Shown here: one piece after another, positions 27,329 to 36,048 of the stretch
Layout of the letters: every line of letters begins with the position of its first letter
How positions within the stretch are numbered: position 1 is the stretch's first letter
Assembly (NCBI RefSeq): GCF_013201935.1
Contig: NZ_CP053833.1
Coordinates: 124,001 to 188,000 of the forward strand
Length of the DNA stretch: 64,000 nucleotides
Direction of reading: 5' to 3'
From: Arcobacter cloacae
GTDB lineage: Bacteria > Campylobacterota > Campylobacteria > Campylobacterales > Arcobacteraceae
The notes under the pieces: generated by a model
Databases searched by the model: none
Told to the model about the DNA's origin: nothing
What the model saw: the letters and a program-made list of their open reading frames with translations, nothing else
Made by a program: the position numbers and the translations under genes

Positions 27329-27871
27329 CTACAAGCCAAAAGTTACCAAAAGTTCCGAATCTTCGATTTTTACATCTTTTACAAAAGAGCCTTTGAAAGA
27401 TGATTTATCGATTTTATAAACGGGAATTGTGTTGAAAATATTATCAACTATTGGTTTTGTATTTGCTACAACATTATCTAAAATAGTTTTATCAATATTT
27501 AGATTTGTCATTTTTAATTCATCTAGTTCTATATCTTTTAGGTAAATTGCTGATTTTTCTTTATCAAAATAGGGTATTCCACTAAAAGTTAGAGTTCCAT
27601 TTGAGTTTGGCATAAAAATAGCAGAGATGTTTAGATTTATATTTGCACTTAATCTATTTGTTCCATCTTTTATAAAAAGATGAGGTTTTAAAAGTTCCAT
27701 ATTTGCAACTACAAAATTTTGTCTGATTGGAAACTCTTGGGAAAAGTTATTTAGTTCGCTTTCCTGAACTTTTAAAGTTAGTCCATCACCATCAAATTTT
27801 TTTATACAAGCTGTAAAAAATAGAAGTGAAAATAAAACCAATAGTAAATGAAATTTTTTTTGAATGTACAT
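27329..27871 (-). CDS. DUF1439-like lipoprotein
   Basis: A 180-residue lipoprotein with signal MYIQKKFHLLLVLFSLLFFTAC and lipobox cysteine C22. The mature part alternates short beta strands, as in the DUF1439 (YceB) family of envelope lipoproteins of unknown function, with a two-layer lipid-binding-like fold. Its stop abuts that of the HNH gene with no gap, so the defence module ends exactly at this gene. It is divergent from the Mla/Iam operon, which also has envelope lipid functions; a link is possible but not shown. Confidence 0.8.
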   Translation of the reverse strand: MYIQKKFHLLLVLFSLLFFTACIKKFDGDGLTLKVQESELNNFSQEFPIRQNFVVANMELLKPHLFIKDGTNRLSANINLNISAIFMPNSNGTLTFSGIPYFDKEKSAIYLKDIELDELKMTNLNIDKTILDNVVANTKPIVDNIFNTIPVYKIDKSSFKGSFVKDVKIEDSELLVTFGL

Positions 27872-27935
27872 TTTTTGCCTTTAAAATTTTAATGAAATAA
27901 TACTAAGATAAATAAAATTTTAGCTTTTTTATTAT

Positions 27936-27964
27936 TTGACTTAAAATAAACATTGGGATAAAAT
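27936..27964 (+). promoter_or_regulatory. Promoter of the Mla/Iam operon
   Basis: TTGACT (27936-27941), 17 bp, TAAAAT (27959-27964). The -10 box ends 7 bases before ATG 27972 and there is no ribosome site, so the message may be leaderless. Confidence 0.7.
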
Positions 27965-27971
27965 CATTTTT

Positions 27972-29081
27972 ATGAATACTTATTTTGAAATAAAAAATTT
28001 ACAAAACAATACCTTTGAACTTTTGTTGTTTGATATTTGGACAAAAGATAATTTAAATAAAATCATACAAAATTTAGAAAAAATGCAGATACCAAAAAAT
28101 GCAACTTTATATGTGGATTTTGAAAATCTAAAAGAGTGTGATAGTAGTGCTGTTATATATCTAATTTCATTTATAAAAAGATTTTCAAAAGATTCAGTAT
28201 TTTTGAAAAATAGCCAAAATTATCAAAAAATTTATACTTTTTATGAAAAACATTATCAAGATAGTTTTGATGAAATAGAAAATAAAAATCAATTTATAGA
28301 AAACATAGGAAGAAAAACCTATGAATTTTACAAAGGAAGTAAGGCTTTTATTGATTTTATTGGAAAAGTTTTTTACTTTTTTATTCATTCTTTATTTAAT
28401 CCAACAAAGATAAGATTTAAAGCAACACTAAAATATATAGAAACATCAGCTTTAAATGCACTTTTGATTGTGGCGGTTACCTCTTTTTTGGTGGGAGTGG
28501 TTATTGCTTATCAAGGAGCAGTTCAACTAGAAAAATTTGGAGCAAATATTTTTGTGGTTGAAATGATAGCTATTACTATGTTTAGAGAAATTGCACCACT
28601 TGTTACAGCTATTGTAATAGCAGGAAGAAGTGCTAGTGCATATACAGCTGAAATTGGTGCTATGAAAATAACAGAAGAGATAGATGCTATGAGAACTATG
28701 AATTTTGAGCCAACACTCTTTTTGACTCTTCCTAGAATTTTTGCTTTGTGTATATCTTTGCCTTTGTTGGTATTTTTTGCTGATGTTGTGGGAGTTTTTG
28801 GAGGAATGGTTATTGCATATACTCATTTGGATGTCTCTTTTTTAGAGTTTATTACAAGATTACACAATGAAGTTGCTTTAAAACATTTTGTTTTAGGAAT
28901 ATTTAAAGCTGTTTTTTTTGGTTTTGCTATTGCAATAATTGGTTGTTATAGAGGTTTTCAAGTACAAAATAACACTACAAGTATAGGAAAATATACAACA
29001 ATAAGTGTTGTAAATGCTATTTTTGTGGTGATTTTAATTGATGCAGTTTTCTCTGTAATATTTACTCAAATGGGAATATAA
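27972..29081 (+). CDS. mlaE: MlaE/IamB-type lipid ABC transporter permease with STAS-like N-terminus
   Basis: Inner-membrane permease of a phospholipid transport system. Residues 1 to about 100 resemble a STAS domain, the role played by separate MlaB in E. coli (LYVDFENLKECDSSAVIYL). Residues about 120-369 are the MlaE domain, with the conserved segment EKFGANIFVVEMIAITMFRE and AGRSASAYTAEIGAMK. This is the layout of Campylobacter iamB (Cj1646). The gene heads a four-gene operon with touching or overlapping ends. No MlaA or MlaC gene is in the window. Confidence 0.93.
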   Translation: MNTYFEIKNLQNNTFELLLFDIWTKDNLNKIIQNLEKMQIPKNATLYVDFENLKECDSSAVIYLISFIKRFSKDSVFLKNSQNYQKIYTFYEKHYQDSFDEIENKNQFIENIGRKTYEFYKGSKAFIDFIGKVFYFFIHSLFNPTKIRFKATLKYIETSALNALLIVAVTSFLVGVVIAYQGAVQLEKFGANIFVVEMIAITMFREIAPLVTAIVIAGRSASAYTAEIGAMKITEEIDAMRTMNFEPTLFLTLPRIFALCISLPLLVFFADVVGVFGGMVIAYTHLDVSFLEFITRLHNEVALKHFVLGIFKAVFFGFAIAIIGCYRGFQVQNNTTSIGKYTTISVVNAIFVVILIDAVFSVIFTQMGI

Positions 29082-29819
29082 ATGTCGATTATAAAAGTAG
29101 AAAACCTAAGTACAGCCTTTGGGGATAACTTAGTTCATAATAATATCTCTTTTGAAGTAAATAAAGGTGAGATATTTGGAGTTTTAGGTGGAAGTGGTTC
29201 TGGAAAAAGTGTTTTGGTAAAACAAATAGTGATGCTAAATGAGATTCAAAAAGGTACAATAAAAATCTTTGATAAGGATATTTCAAAACTTTCTATTGAT
29301 GAAACCAAAGAGATAAAACTAAACTTTTCATATCTTTTTCAGTTTGGAGCTTTATACTCTTTTTTGAATGTGATAGAAAATATAAGTGTTATGCTAAAAG
29401 AGTACACAAATTTACCAAGTGATTTAATAGAAAAAATTGCATATACAAATCTTGATATTGTAGGACTTCCAAAAAGAGTAGCAAAACTTTATCCTTCAGA
29501 ATTAAGTGGTGGAATGAAAAAAAGAGTAGCTTTAGCAAGAAGTCTTGCTATGCAACCAAAGATTTTGTTTTTGGATGAGCCAACAAGTGGATTAGACCCT
29601 GCTAGTACACAACAAATAAATGAACTATTACTTTATTTAAAAAATAGTTTAGATATGACAACAGTTATTATAACTCATGATTTAGAGACTATAAAAACTG
29701 TGCTTGATAGATTTATGATTATCAAAAAAGATAAGATTTTTGATGGAGATATTTCAAAAGCTATGAATTCAGATGATGAGTTTATAAAAGATTTTTTAAC
29801 AAATAAAAAGGCTATGTAA
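29082..29819 (+). CDS. mlaF: MlaF/IamA-type ABC transporter ATPase
   Basis: The ATPase of the lipid transporter. Walker A is GGSGSGKS (about 36-43), the Q-loop is in YLFQFGALYSF, the signature is LSGGMKKRVALAR and Walker B is ILFLDEPTSGLDP; all are intact. 245 residues is normal. It corresponds to Campylobacter iamA (Cj1647). ATG 29082 follows the permease stop directly, and its own stop overlaps the next start by one base, so translation is coupled. Confidence 0.95.
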   Translation: MSIIKVENLSTAFGDNLVHNNISFEVNKGEIFGVLGGSGSGKSVLVKQIVMLNEIQKGTIKIFDKDISKLSIDETKEIKLNFSYLFQFGALYSFLNVIENISVMLKEYTNLPSDLIEKIAYTNLDIVGLPKRVAKLYPSELSGGMKKRVALARSLAMQPKILFLDEPTSGLDPASTQQINELLLYLKNSLDMTTVIITHDLETIKTVLDRFMIIKKDKIFDGDISKAMNSDDEFIKDFLTNKKAM

Positions 29820-30733
29820 TGGATACTAAGATTAACTTTTTCAAAATAGGAATATTTGTTTCAACTTTTTTTATTCTTTTAGTTTTTGCCATATTTTGGT
29901 TAGGAAAATATGGATTAGAAGATAGAAAATATGATGAATACTCTATATTTTTTTCTGAATCAATTTCAGGATTAAATACAGGTTCTTCTATAAAGTTTAT
30001 GGGATTTGAAGTGGGAACTGTAAAAACAATAAAGATAAATCCTACAAATTCAGAAGAGATACAAATAGATATCCAAATCCAAAAAGGTACACCTATTAAA
30101 GAGGATAACTATGCGATTTTAGGAAATTTAGGAATTACAGGACTTAAATATATAGAGTTAAAAGGTGGAAGTAACAACTCAAAGCTTTTAGGTGAAAACG
30201 AAAATGGAATTAAAATAATAAAATCAAGAACATCTGCTTTGACAACTTTTGTGGATTCAACTGAAGATATTACAAAAGAGATTATGATTTTATTATCTCA
30301 AATGAAAAAAGTTTTAAATGATGATAATGTTTTAAAATTCTCTTCTCTTTTATCAAAAAGTGAAAAAAGTATGGAAAATATAGAACAATTTTCTAGTTAT
30401 TTAATAAAAAATGAAAAAAGAATAGATGAGGTCTTAAAATCTATAAATGAACTTACAAAAAAAGGTGGAAACTCTTTTGATGCTATGAAAAATACAGCAA
30501 ACAATTTTGCTAATTTATCAAATGATTTAAAAAAAGAGTTAGATAAAGGTACGTTTGATTTTAAAGAGATAACTCAAGAGAGTTTAGATAATTTAAATAG
30601 AGTTTTAAATACTTTAGAAAATAGTTTGATACAAACTCAAAATTTAATAAAAAATATAAATGAAAGTCCAAGTGATTTGATACTAAAACAAAAAAATATA
30701 AAATATGGACCAGGAGAACAAGATGAAAAATGA
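29819..30733 (+). CDS. mlaD: MlaD-type MCE-domain lipid-binding protein
   Basis: A 304-residue protein with one N-terminal membrane anchor (about 8-28) and an MCE domain (about 38-125) with YSIFFSESISGLNTGSSIKF and GTVKTIKI. MCE proteins form hexameric rings in the periplasm that pass phospholipids between membranes. Residues about 150-290 are a long coiled coil of Asn/Leu/Lys-rich heptads, much longer than in E. coli MlaD. It ends 11 bases inside the next gene. Confidence 0.92.
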   Translation: MDTKINFFKIGIFVSTFFILLVFAIFWLGKYGLEDRKYDEYSIFFSESISGLNTGSSIKFMGFEVGTVKTIKINPTNSEEIQIDIQIQKGTPIKEDNYAILGNLGITGLKYIELKGGSNNSKLLGENENGIKIIKSRTSALTTFVDSTEDITKEIMILLSQMKKVLNDDNVLKFSSLLSKSEKSMENIEQFSSYLIKNEKRIDEVLKSINELTKKGGNSFDAMKNTANNFANLSNDLKKELDKGTFDFKEITQESLDNLNRVLNTLENSLIQTQNLIKNINESPSDLILKQKNIKYGPGEQDEK

Positions 30734-31325
30734 TATCTTATATAAAAGTAAAAGTAGTATTTTATTTTTTTTAATTTTTTTGTTATTTACAGGTTGTAAT
30801 TTAAAACAAAATAGCATAGACATAGATAGTTATGCTATTTTATTTAAAGCAAAAGAGTTTACTGAAAATAAAAAACTTGATACTATTTTTATAGAAGAAC
30901 CAAATGTAAATAGAAGTTTTAATTCAAATTCGATTTTTTATACTACAAAACCATTTTTATTTGAAGAGTATGCAAAAAATAAATGGATAAATCTTCCAAG
31001 TAGTATGATTTATAATCAGCTTATTGATTCATTTAATACAAGTAGAGTTTTTGCAAATGTGATTTCAAGAGATTCAAAAATAGAGCATAGATACAAACTA
31101 AAAAGTGAGATAATAAAACTTTATCATAGTTTTGAAGAAGAGAAATCATATGCAGTTTTAAAAGTAAAGTTTGATTTGATTGAAGATAAAAAGATTGTAA
31201 AATCATTTACTTATGATAAAAAAGTATTATGTAAATCAAATAATCCTTATGGTTTCGTAGAGTCTATAAATAAAGGCTTTGAAGAGAGTATAAATGATTT
31301 ATTATCTAATATTTCTAAAATCTAA
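30723..31325 (+). CDS. Auxiliary lipoprotein of the Mla/Iam transporter
   Basis: A 200-residue lipoprotein, signal SSILFFLIFLLFTGC with lipobox C25. It matches in place and character the ABC-type auxiliary lipoprotein that follows MCE genes (as Cj1649, PqiC-like). I choose ATG 30723, inside the mlaD end, because AGGAGAACAAG precedes it; a longer in-frame start at 30705 lacks a site. It probably docks the MCE protein to the outer membrane. The end overlaps the convergent AbrB-family gene by 4 bases. Confidence 0.82.
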   Translation: MKNDILYKSKSSILFFLIFLLFTGCNLKQNSIDIDSYAILFKAKEFTENKKLDTIFIEEPNVNRSFNSNSIFYTTKPFLFEEYAKNKWINLPSSMIYNQLIDSFNTSRVFANVISRDSKIEHRYKLKSEIIKLYHSFEEEKSYAVLKVKFDLIEDKKIVKSFTYDKKVLCKSNNPYGFVESINKGFEESINDLLSNISKI

Positions 31326-32371
31326 TCTTTAAATTTTTTTGCAATAATTGGAGCAATATTCATAACAATAAAAAGTCTTACTATATGGTGTAAAGTTATA
31401 TAGGGAAGATTTGCTCCTACTAAAATGGCAATTAGATTTATTTCAGATTGCCCACCTGGTCCAAAAGCCAAAAGAGTTGAAACAATTGGAAAATCAAATA
31501 AATAATAACTAATCATTACAAATAGCGTACATAAAATTATCAAAATAATAAAATGCCCAAAAGTTGAAAAAAGAGTTTTTACAATAGTTTTTAACTCTAC
31601 ACCTTTAAATGTAAAACCTATAATTGTTCCAAATACAACTTGTACAAATTTCAAAAATTCATCTGGAACAATAGTCGTTATAAGTCCTGTTGAATGTACA
31701 AATATACTTATAATCATAGGACCAATAAGTAAAGCAGCAGTTACTTTATATCTTTTAGCAACAATAGCTCCTATGTATCCTAATATTAAAAGAATAAAAA
31801 ATTCAAATAGATTTATTTCTAAAATTGGTGTAGTAATTAGTTTGTTTCCACTAATATCTATATTAAAGCCATATTGAATTATCAAAGGAATAGAGATAAC
31901 CACAAAAAAAAGCCTTGAACTTTGCATAAGAGTTATTTTTGCTATATTTGCTTTAATCTCCTCTCCTATTATTACCATCTCTATAACACCACCTGGCATA
32001 GAGCCTAAATATGAGGTTTTAATATCATATTTTAAGAGTTTGTGATAATAATAAGTTCCTAAAATTATTGTTAAAATCGTAAAAGGAATTACAAGTAATA
32101 AACTAAAAAAATATACACCTATATAATCTAAAATTTCAGGAGTAAATGCACTTCCAATTGTAAGACCTATCAATATTCGAGCAGGTGGAGAAAAAGTTTT
32201 TGGACTAATAATAGGTAGTTTTTCAAATCGCATAGCAATTGTAGTTGCAAAAATAGAGCCTAAAAGCCAAGGAAGAGGAAGATTTAAATAAATAAAAAAG
32301 ATTGAACCACAAGTTCCAATAAATAGTGCAAGTAACATTTGTAAAAGTGATTTATAATTTATATTTATCAT
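31322..32371 (-). CDS. AbrB-family integral membrane protein
   Basis: A 349-residue protein with about ten membrane segments in two similar halves, matching the AbrB duplication family (PF05145), often mis-named ammonia monooxygenase. The signatures LPLPWLLGSIF and YLGSMPGGVIEMVIIGEE are present, and FGPGGQSEINLIA repeats the same pattern in the second half. The transported substrate is unknown. It is followed upstream by the HxlR regulator 9 bases away on the same strand, so the two are probably cotranscribed. Confidence 0.88.
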   Translation of the reverse strand: MININYKSLLQMLLALFIGTCGSIFFIYLNLPLPWLLGSIFATTIAMRFEKLPIISPKTFSPPARILIGLTIGSAFTPEILDYIGVYFFSLLLVIPFTILTIILGTYYYHKLLKYDIKTSYLGSMPGGVIEMVIIGEEIKANIAKITLMQSSRLFFVVISIPLIIQYGFNIDISGNKLITTPILEINLFEFFILLILGYIGAIVAKRYKVTAALLIGPMIISIFVHSTGLITTIVPDEFLKFVQVVFGTIIGFTFKGVELKTIVKTLFSTFGHFIILIILCTLFVMISYYLFDFPIVSTLLAFGPGGQSEINLIAILVGANLPYITLHHIVRLFIVMNIAPIIAKKFKD

Positions 32372-32380
32372 TCTAAAAAT

Positions 32381-32725
32381 TTATATATATTGGCAAAGTT
32401 CAGGTTTATCTTTTGAACCCCATTCACACATAGAATTTAATATTGGAATCAAAGATTTACCTTTTTCAGAAAGACTATATTCTACTTTTGGAGGAATAGA
32501 AGGATATTCTTTTCTTATAATCAATTTATCTTGTTCTAGTTCTTTTAGCTGAGAAGTAAGCATTTTATATGTAATTGAGCCAATTTTTCTTTGTAATTCG
32601 TTGTATCTTATTATTTTATATTCATCTAATAAATATAAAATCACCATTTTCCATTTACCTGAAATTAGAGATAAGGTATATCCAAAAGGTGTGTCTATTA
32701 GGGGTTGGAATTCTCTTTTTTTCAT
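32381..32725 (-). CDS. HxlR-family winged-helix regulator
   Basis: A 114-residue HxlR-type regulator: FGYTLSLISGKWKMVILYLL, then RYNELQRKIGSITYKMLTSQL, the recognition helix, and a wing ending in VEYSLSEKGKSL. HxlR proteins often sense thiol-reactive or redox stress and control a divergent oxidoreductase, exactly the neighbour here. A single Cys near residue 99 and another at 111 could be sensors. The divergent gap holds an inverted repeat over its -10 box, consistent with self-control. Confidence 0.9.
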   Translation of the reverse strand: MKKREFQPLIDTPFGYTLSLISGKWKMVILYLLDEYKIIRYNELQRKIGSITYKMLTSQLKELEQDKLIIRKEYPSIPPKVEYSLSEKGKSLIPILNSMCEWGSKDKPELCQYI

Positions 32726-32758
32726 TTTACACTTTCATTTTCTATAGTATATTACATA

Positions 32759-32776
32759 AATGTACATACTTACATT
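32759..32776. promoter_or_regulatory. Candidate HxlR operator
   Basis: AATGTA-CATACT-TACATT is a perfect 6-6-6 inverted repeat. It overlaps the minus-strand TATAAT (32774-32779) of the hxlR gene and sits where the -35 of the plus-strand gene (TACAAT, 32793-32798) should be. Confidence 0.5.
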
Positions 32777-32828
32777 ATATTTTTAATTTGACTACAATTC
32801 TATCAAAATATATTAAAAGGATTTAAAT

Positions 32829-33353
32829 ATGAAGAAAATATTATTAAATTTGGTTCATCCAGATATTAATCAATCAGTAGTGAATAAAAAATTATTGGAT
32901 GGAATAAAAGATTTAGAAAATATAACAATCAATAATTTGTATCAAAAGTATCCTGATTTTAAAATAGATGCAAAAGTTGAACAAAAATTACTTGAAGAAA
33001 ATGATATTATTCTTTTTCAATTTCCTATGTATTGGTTTAGTTCACCTGCTCTTTTAAAAGAGTGGTTTGATGTAGTTTTAGAGGCTGGATTTGCTTATGG
33101 TGGAAGTTATAAATTAGCAGATAAATCTTTTGCTGTTGCAGTTAGTTGTGGTGGTTCAAAAGAAGCATTTAGTGAGACAGGAAAAGAGAAAAAAATAGTG
33201 GAAGAGTTTTTATATCCTTTTGAAATTACAGCAAATTACGTAAAAATGAATTATAGAAAACCTTATATTACTTATGATGCTGAAGCAGGATTAAGTGAAG
33301 AAACTTTAAATTTATATGTAAAAGAGTATGTGAAATATATAAAAGAGCTGTGA
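32829..33353 (+). CDS. Flavodoxin-fold NAD(P)H oxidoreductase
   Basis: A 174-residue protein of the Flavodoxin_2 family (KefF/MdaB/quinone reductase). FQFPMYWFSSPALLKEWFD is the family signature for FMN and substrate binding, and GFAYGGSYKL follows. The N-terminal NLVHPDINQS is the phosphate-binding loop. Such enzymes make two-electron reductions of quinones or electrophiles. It is divergent from an HxlR regulator, a common pairing for induction by electrophiles. AAAGGATTTAAAT precedes ATG 32829. Confidence 0.9.
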   Translation: MKKILLNLVHPDINQSVVNKKLLDGIKDLENITINNLYQKYPDFKIDAKVEQKLLEENDIILFQFPMYWFSSPALLKEWFDVVLEAGFAYGGSYKLADKSFAVAVSCGGSKEAFSETGKEKKIVEEFLYPFEITANYVKMNYRKPYITYDAEAGLSEETLNLYVKEYVKYIKEL

Positions 33354-33379
33354 TTTTTAATTAAAAGTTTTAAAGTTTA

Positions 33380-33414
33380 TTGCTACTCTAGATTAAAAAA
33401 TCTAGAGTAAGCAA
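33380..33414. terminator. Hairpin between convergent genes
   Basis: TTGCT-ACTCTAGATT pairs with AATCTAGAGTAAGCAA with one bulged base and an AAAA loop. It lies between the oxidoreductase gene and porB. T-tracts are poor, so it may act mainly as a 3' stabiliser. Confidence 0.6.
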
Positions 33415-33421
33415 GAAGAAA

Positions 33422-34390
33422 TTACATTCTAATTTCTTCTCTTTTTTGTAAGAACGCCCATCTTTCGTCTATTCTTTTTTGCCATTCGTCAATTAAGTAT
33501 TCATATTCAGGTTTAAATAAATGTTTAAATCTTGGTTGCGCACCTAAATAATCCCTAACTGGAATAACATTTTTTGGTCTATAAGTGATGTTTAATTCTC
33601 TTCCATCAATGATTTCATATAATGGGAAAACAAGTGAATCAACTGCTAAATCAGAAACTTCAATAGTTTGATTTGGAGCAAATTTCCATTCAGTTGTACA
33701 AGCAGACATTGCATTTATAAATACAGGTCCGTGTGTATCAAAACCTCTTTGGATTTTTTTAACCATATCTTTCCATTTATTTGGAGCAACTTGAGCAACG
33801 TAAGGTGCACCATGAGCTGCCATAATTGAAACGATATCTTTTTTCTGTCTTTTTTCACCATAAGAATGACTTCCTGCTGGTGCTGTTGTTGTACTTGAAC
33901 CAATTGGAGTAGATGAACTTCTTTGACCTCCAGTATTTGCATAAACTTCATTGTCTAAACAAACATACATAAAGTCATGTCCTCTTTCAAAACATCCAGA
34001 AATCCATTGGAATCCAATGTCATAAGTTGAACCATCTCCACCAAATGTTACAAATTTTGGTTGAGGAGTATCAGCTGAAATTCTTCCTTTATTTCTTAAA
34101 GCTTTGTTCATTGTTTCAACTCCAGCCATTGCTGTTGAAGAGTTTTCAAATCCGATATGAATCCAAGAACAATCCCAAGAAGTATGAGGATAAATAGCTG
34201 TACAAACTTCTAAACATCCAGTTGAAGCAGATACTACTAAGTTATCATTTGTTGCATTTAAAACTTCTCTTACGATAATTGAGTGAGCACAACCTGGACA
34301 TAAAAGGTGTGAACCTTCAAATCTTTCTGCTGCTGTTGAGAAACTTTTTAAGTTTTTAATCTCTTTTTGTGTATTTACTAATGTACTCAT
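33422..34390 (-). CDS. porB: Pyruvate:ferredoxin/flavodoxin oxidoreductase beta subunit
   Basis: The thiamine-diphosphate subunit of the four-subunit enzyme that oxidises pyruvate to acetyl-CoA. C31-P-G-C34 and C59 are cluster ligands; GDG (118-120) and NEVYANTGGQ (148-157) bind the TPP/Mg. 322 residues is normal. Its start overlaps porA by 4 bases (last gene of porCDAB). It ends near a hairpin terminator. Confidence 0.95.
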   Translation of the reverse strand: MSTLVNTQKEIKNLKSFSTAAERFEGSHLLCPGCAHSIIVREVLNATNDNLVVSASTGCLEVCTAIYPHTSWDCSWIHIGFENSSTAMAGVETMNKALRNKGRISADTPQPKFVTFGGDGSTYDIGFQWISGCFERGHDFMYVCLDNEVYANTGGQRSSSTPIGSSTTTAPAGSHSYGEKRQKKDIVSIMAAHGAPYVAQVAPNKWKDMVKKIQRGFDTHGPVFINAMSACTTEWKFAPNQTIEVSDLAVDSLVFPLYEIIDGRELNITYRPKNVIPVRDYLGAQPRFKHLFKPEYEYLIDEWQKRIDERWAFLQKREEIRM

Positions 34391-35628
34391 TTTTGTACTC
34401 CTTGAGCATCGTAGAAGCTAAGTTCTGGACCTCTAACTCCCACAAATCTTTGAATTTTACCAGCTAATTTACCTTCTTTAGCCTCTTTGTCTAAAGTTCT
34501 ATAAATATTTTTAAGTACAGAAACAGTCATATCTCTTCCACCTAATCCATAAATTAAGTTAGATACTAAAGGTCTATTTGGTGTATTTATTAATGCACCT
34601 GAAATCTCATTAAATAGTGTTCCAACAGTTCCACCAGGAGCAGATCTGTCCATACAAGCAATAGCTTTTACACCTTGTAGTGCTTCAGCCATCTCTTCAA
34701 GAGGGAATGGTCTAAATACTCTTGGAGCTACAACTCCTGCATTTATACCTTCTGCTTTTAACTCTTCAATGGCAACCATAGCTGTTTCATAAGTAGTTCC
34801 TAAACAAACTATAGCAATATCAGCATTTTCCATATTATAAGTTTCAACAAGTTTATATTCTCTTCCTGTTAACTCTTTAAATTGAGCAAATGTTTCTAAA
34901 ATAACTTTTTTAGAACCCATTAAAGCTGCATGTTGTTTTGCTTTGTGTTCAAAGTGCCAATCTTGCTCTGTTTGAACTCCATGAGTAACTGGTTTATCGA
35001 AGTTCAATAAAGCATTTACTTGTAAATACTCACCAACAAAATTACAAGCAACTTCATCAGGAAGAGGTGTAACATTTTGTGCTGTATGAGATGTCATAAA
35101 TCCATCTTGATTAGAAATAACTGGTAATCTAACTGCAGGATGTTCAGAAATTTTAAATGACATTAAAGTCATATCATAAGCTTCTTGAGGATTAAATGCA
35201 TCAAGTGATATCCATCCCGAATCTCTTGTAAGATATAAATCAGAGTGGTCACCATTTACATTTAAAGGTGCTGCTAATGCTCTATTTACTAAACATAAAA
35301 CAACAGGAATTCTCATTCCAGATGCTTGATATAAAACCTCAATCATTAGCGCTAATCCTTGAGATGAAGTTGCAGTTGCAACTCTTCCTCCAGCAGCTCC
35401 TGCCCCAACACAAGCAGACATAGCAGCGTGTTCAGATTCAGTCATCATAACTTCACCATCAATATATCCATTTGCATGGAACATTGCATAATTTTCAACT
35501 GTGGCAGTTGAAGGAGTGATAGGGTATGCAGCAACAACGTCAACATCAGCTTGTCTAAAAGCCTGGGCATTTGCCATATTCCCATCCCAAACTTCGACTG
35601 TTTTTAATTCCATAACTTTCTTATTCAT
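34387..35628 (-). CDS. porA: Pyruvate:ferredoxin/flavodoxin oxidoreductase alpha subunit
   Basis: The 413-residue alpha subunit with pyruvate-binding and TPP-pyrimidine domains: VVAAYPITPSTATVE and TESEHAAMSACVGAGAAGGR are family signatures, and CMDRSAPGGTVGTLFNE lies in the C-terminal half. It overlaps porD by one base and porB by four, so the operon is translationally coupled. Campylobacter itself has a single fused enzyme, while Helicobacter and Arcobacter relatives have this split type. Confidence 0.95.
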   Translation of the reverse strand: MNKKVMELKTVEVWDGNMANAQAFRQADVDVVAAYPITPSTATVENYAMFHANGYIDGEVMMTESEHAAMSACVGAGAAGGRVATATSSQGLALMIEVLYQASGMRIPVVLCLVNRALAAPLNVNGDHSDLYLTRDSGWISLDAFNPQEAYDMTLMSFKISEHPAVRLPVISNQDGFMTSHTAQNVTPLPDEVACNFVGEYLQVNALLNFDKPVTHGVQTEQDWHFEHKAKQHAALMGSKKVILETFAQFKELTGREYKLVETYNMENADIAIVCLGTTYETAMVAIEELKAEGINAGVVAPRVFRPFPLEEMAEALQGVKAIACMDRSAPGGTVGTLFNEISGALINTPNRPLVSNLIYGLGGRDMTVSVLKNIYRTLDKEAKEGKLAGKIQRFVGVRGPELSFYDAQGVQK

Positions 35629-36038
35629 TATTCACCCTTCTTTTGTTTTACAGGCCATTGAGATAAGGCTTCTTCAACAGTAACAAATTCATTAAACATT
35701 AACAATGATTTTGGATTAGTAGGACAAACGCTTACACATAATCCACAACCTTTACAGTGCTCATAATCTACACCTTTCATCTCTTTATTTCTAGCAATAA
35801 TAGATGTATCTGGGCAGAATATCCAACAGTTTTGACAGTCAATACAAGTTTCACTGTTCCAAACTGGTTTAATAACTCTCCAATCTCCAACACTCATACT
35901 TTTTGAACTTGTTTCAGAATATTTTCTATCTTCTGGTTGGATTTCAGCTATGTTATAATCTATACTTCCATCAAATGTATAAAGAGCAGCACCTGGTACT
36001 AACTCATCCCATCCCATTTCACTAATTGGTTTATTCAT
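35628..36038 (-). CDS. porD: Pyruvate:ferredoxin/flavodoxin oxidoreductase delta subunit
   Basis: A ferredoxin-like subunit. Two 4Fe-4S motifs are C65-C68-C71-C75 and C95-C98-C101-C105. From ATG 36038 it is 136 residues; AAAGGATATATA precedes this ATG, while a longer frame to 36065 would overlap porC and has no site. The N-terminal 55 residues are an extension typical of Campylobacterota PorD. It passes electrons from PorA/B to ferredoxin or flavodoxin. Confidence 0.93.
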   Translation of the reverse strand: MNKPISEMGWDELVPGAALYTFDGSIDYNIAEIQPEDRKYSETSSKSMSVGDWRVIKPVWNSETCIDCQNCWIFCPDTSIIARNKEMKGVDYEHCKGCGLCVSVCPTNPKSLLMFNEFVTVEEALSQWPVKQKKGE

Positions 36039-36048
36039 TATATATCCT

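Noticed and set aside
28527-28826. Minus-strand frame opposite mlaE
   Set aside because: Lies wholly inside the conserved permease domain and has Ser/Asn/His-rich antisense composition.
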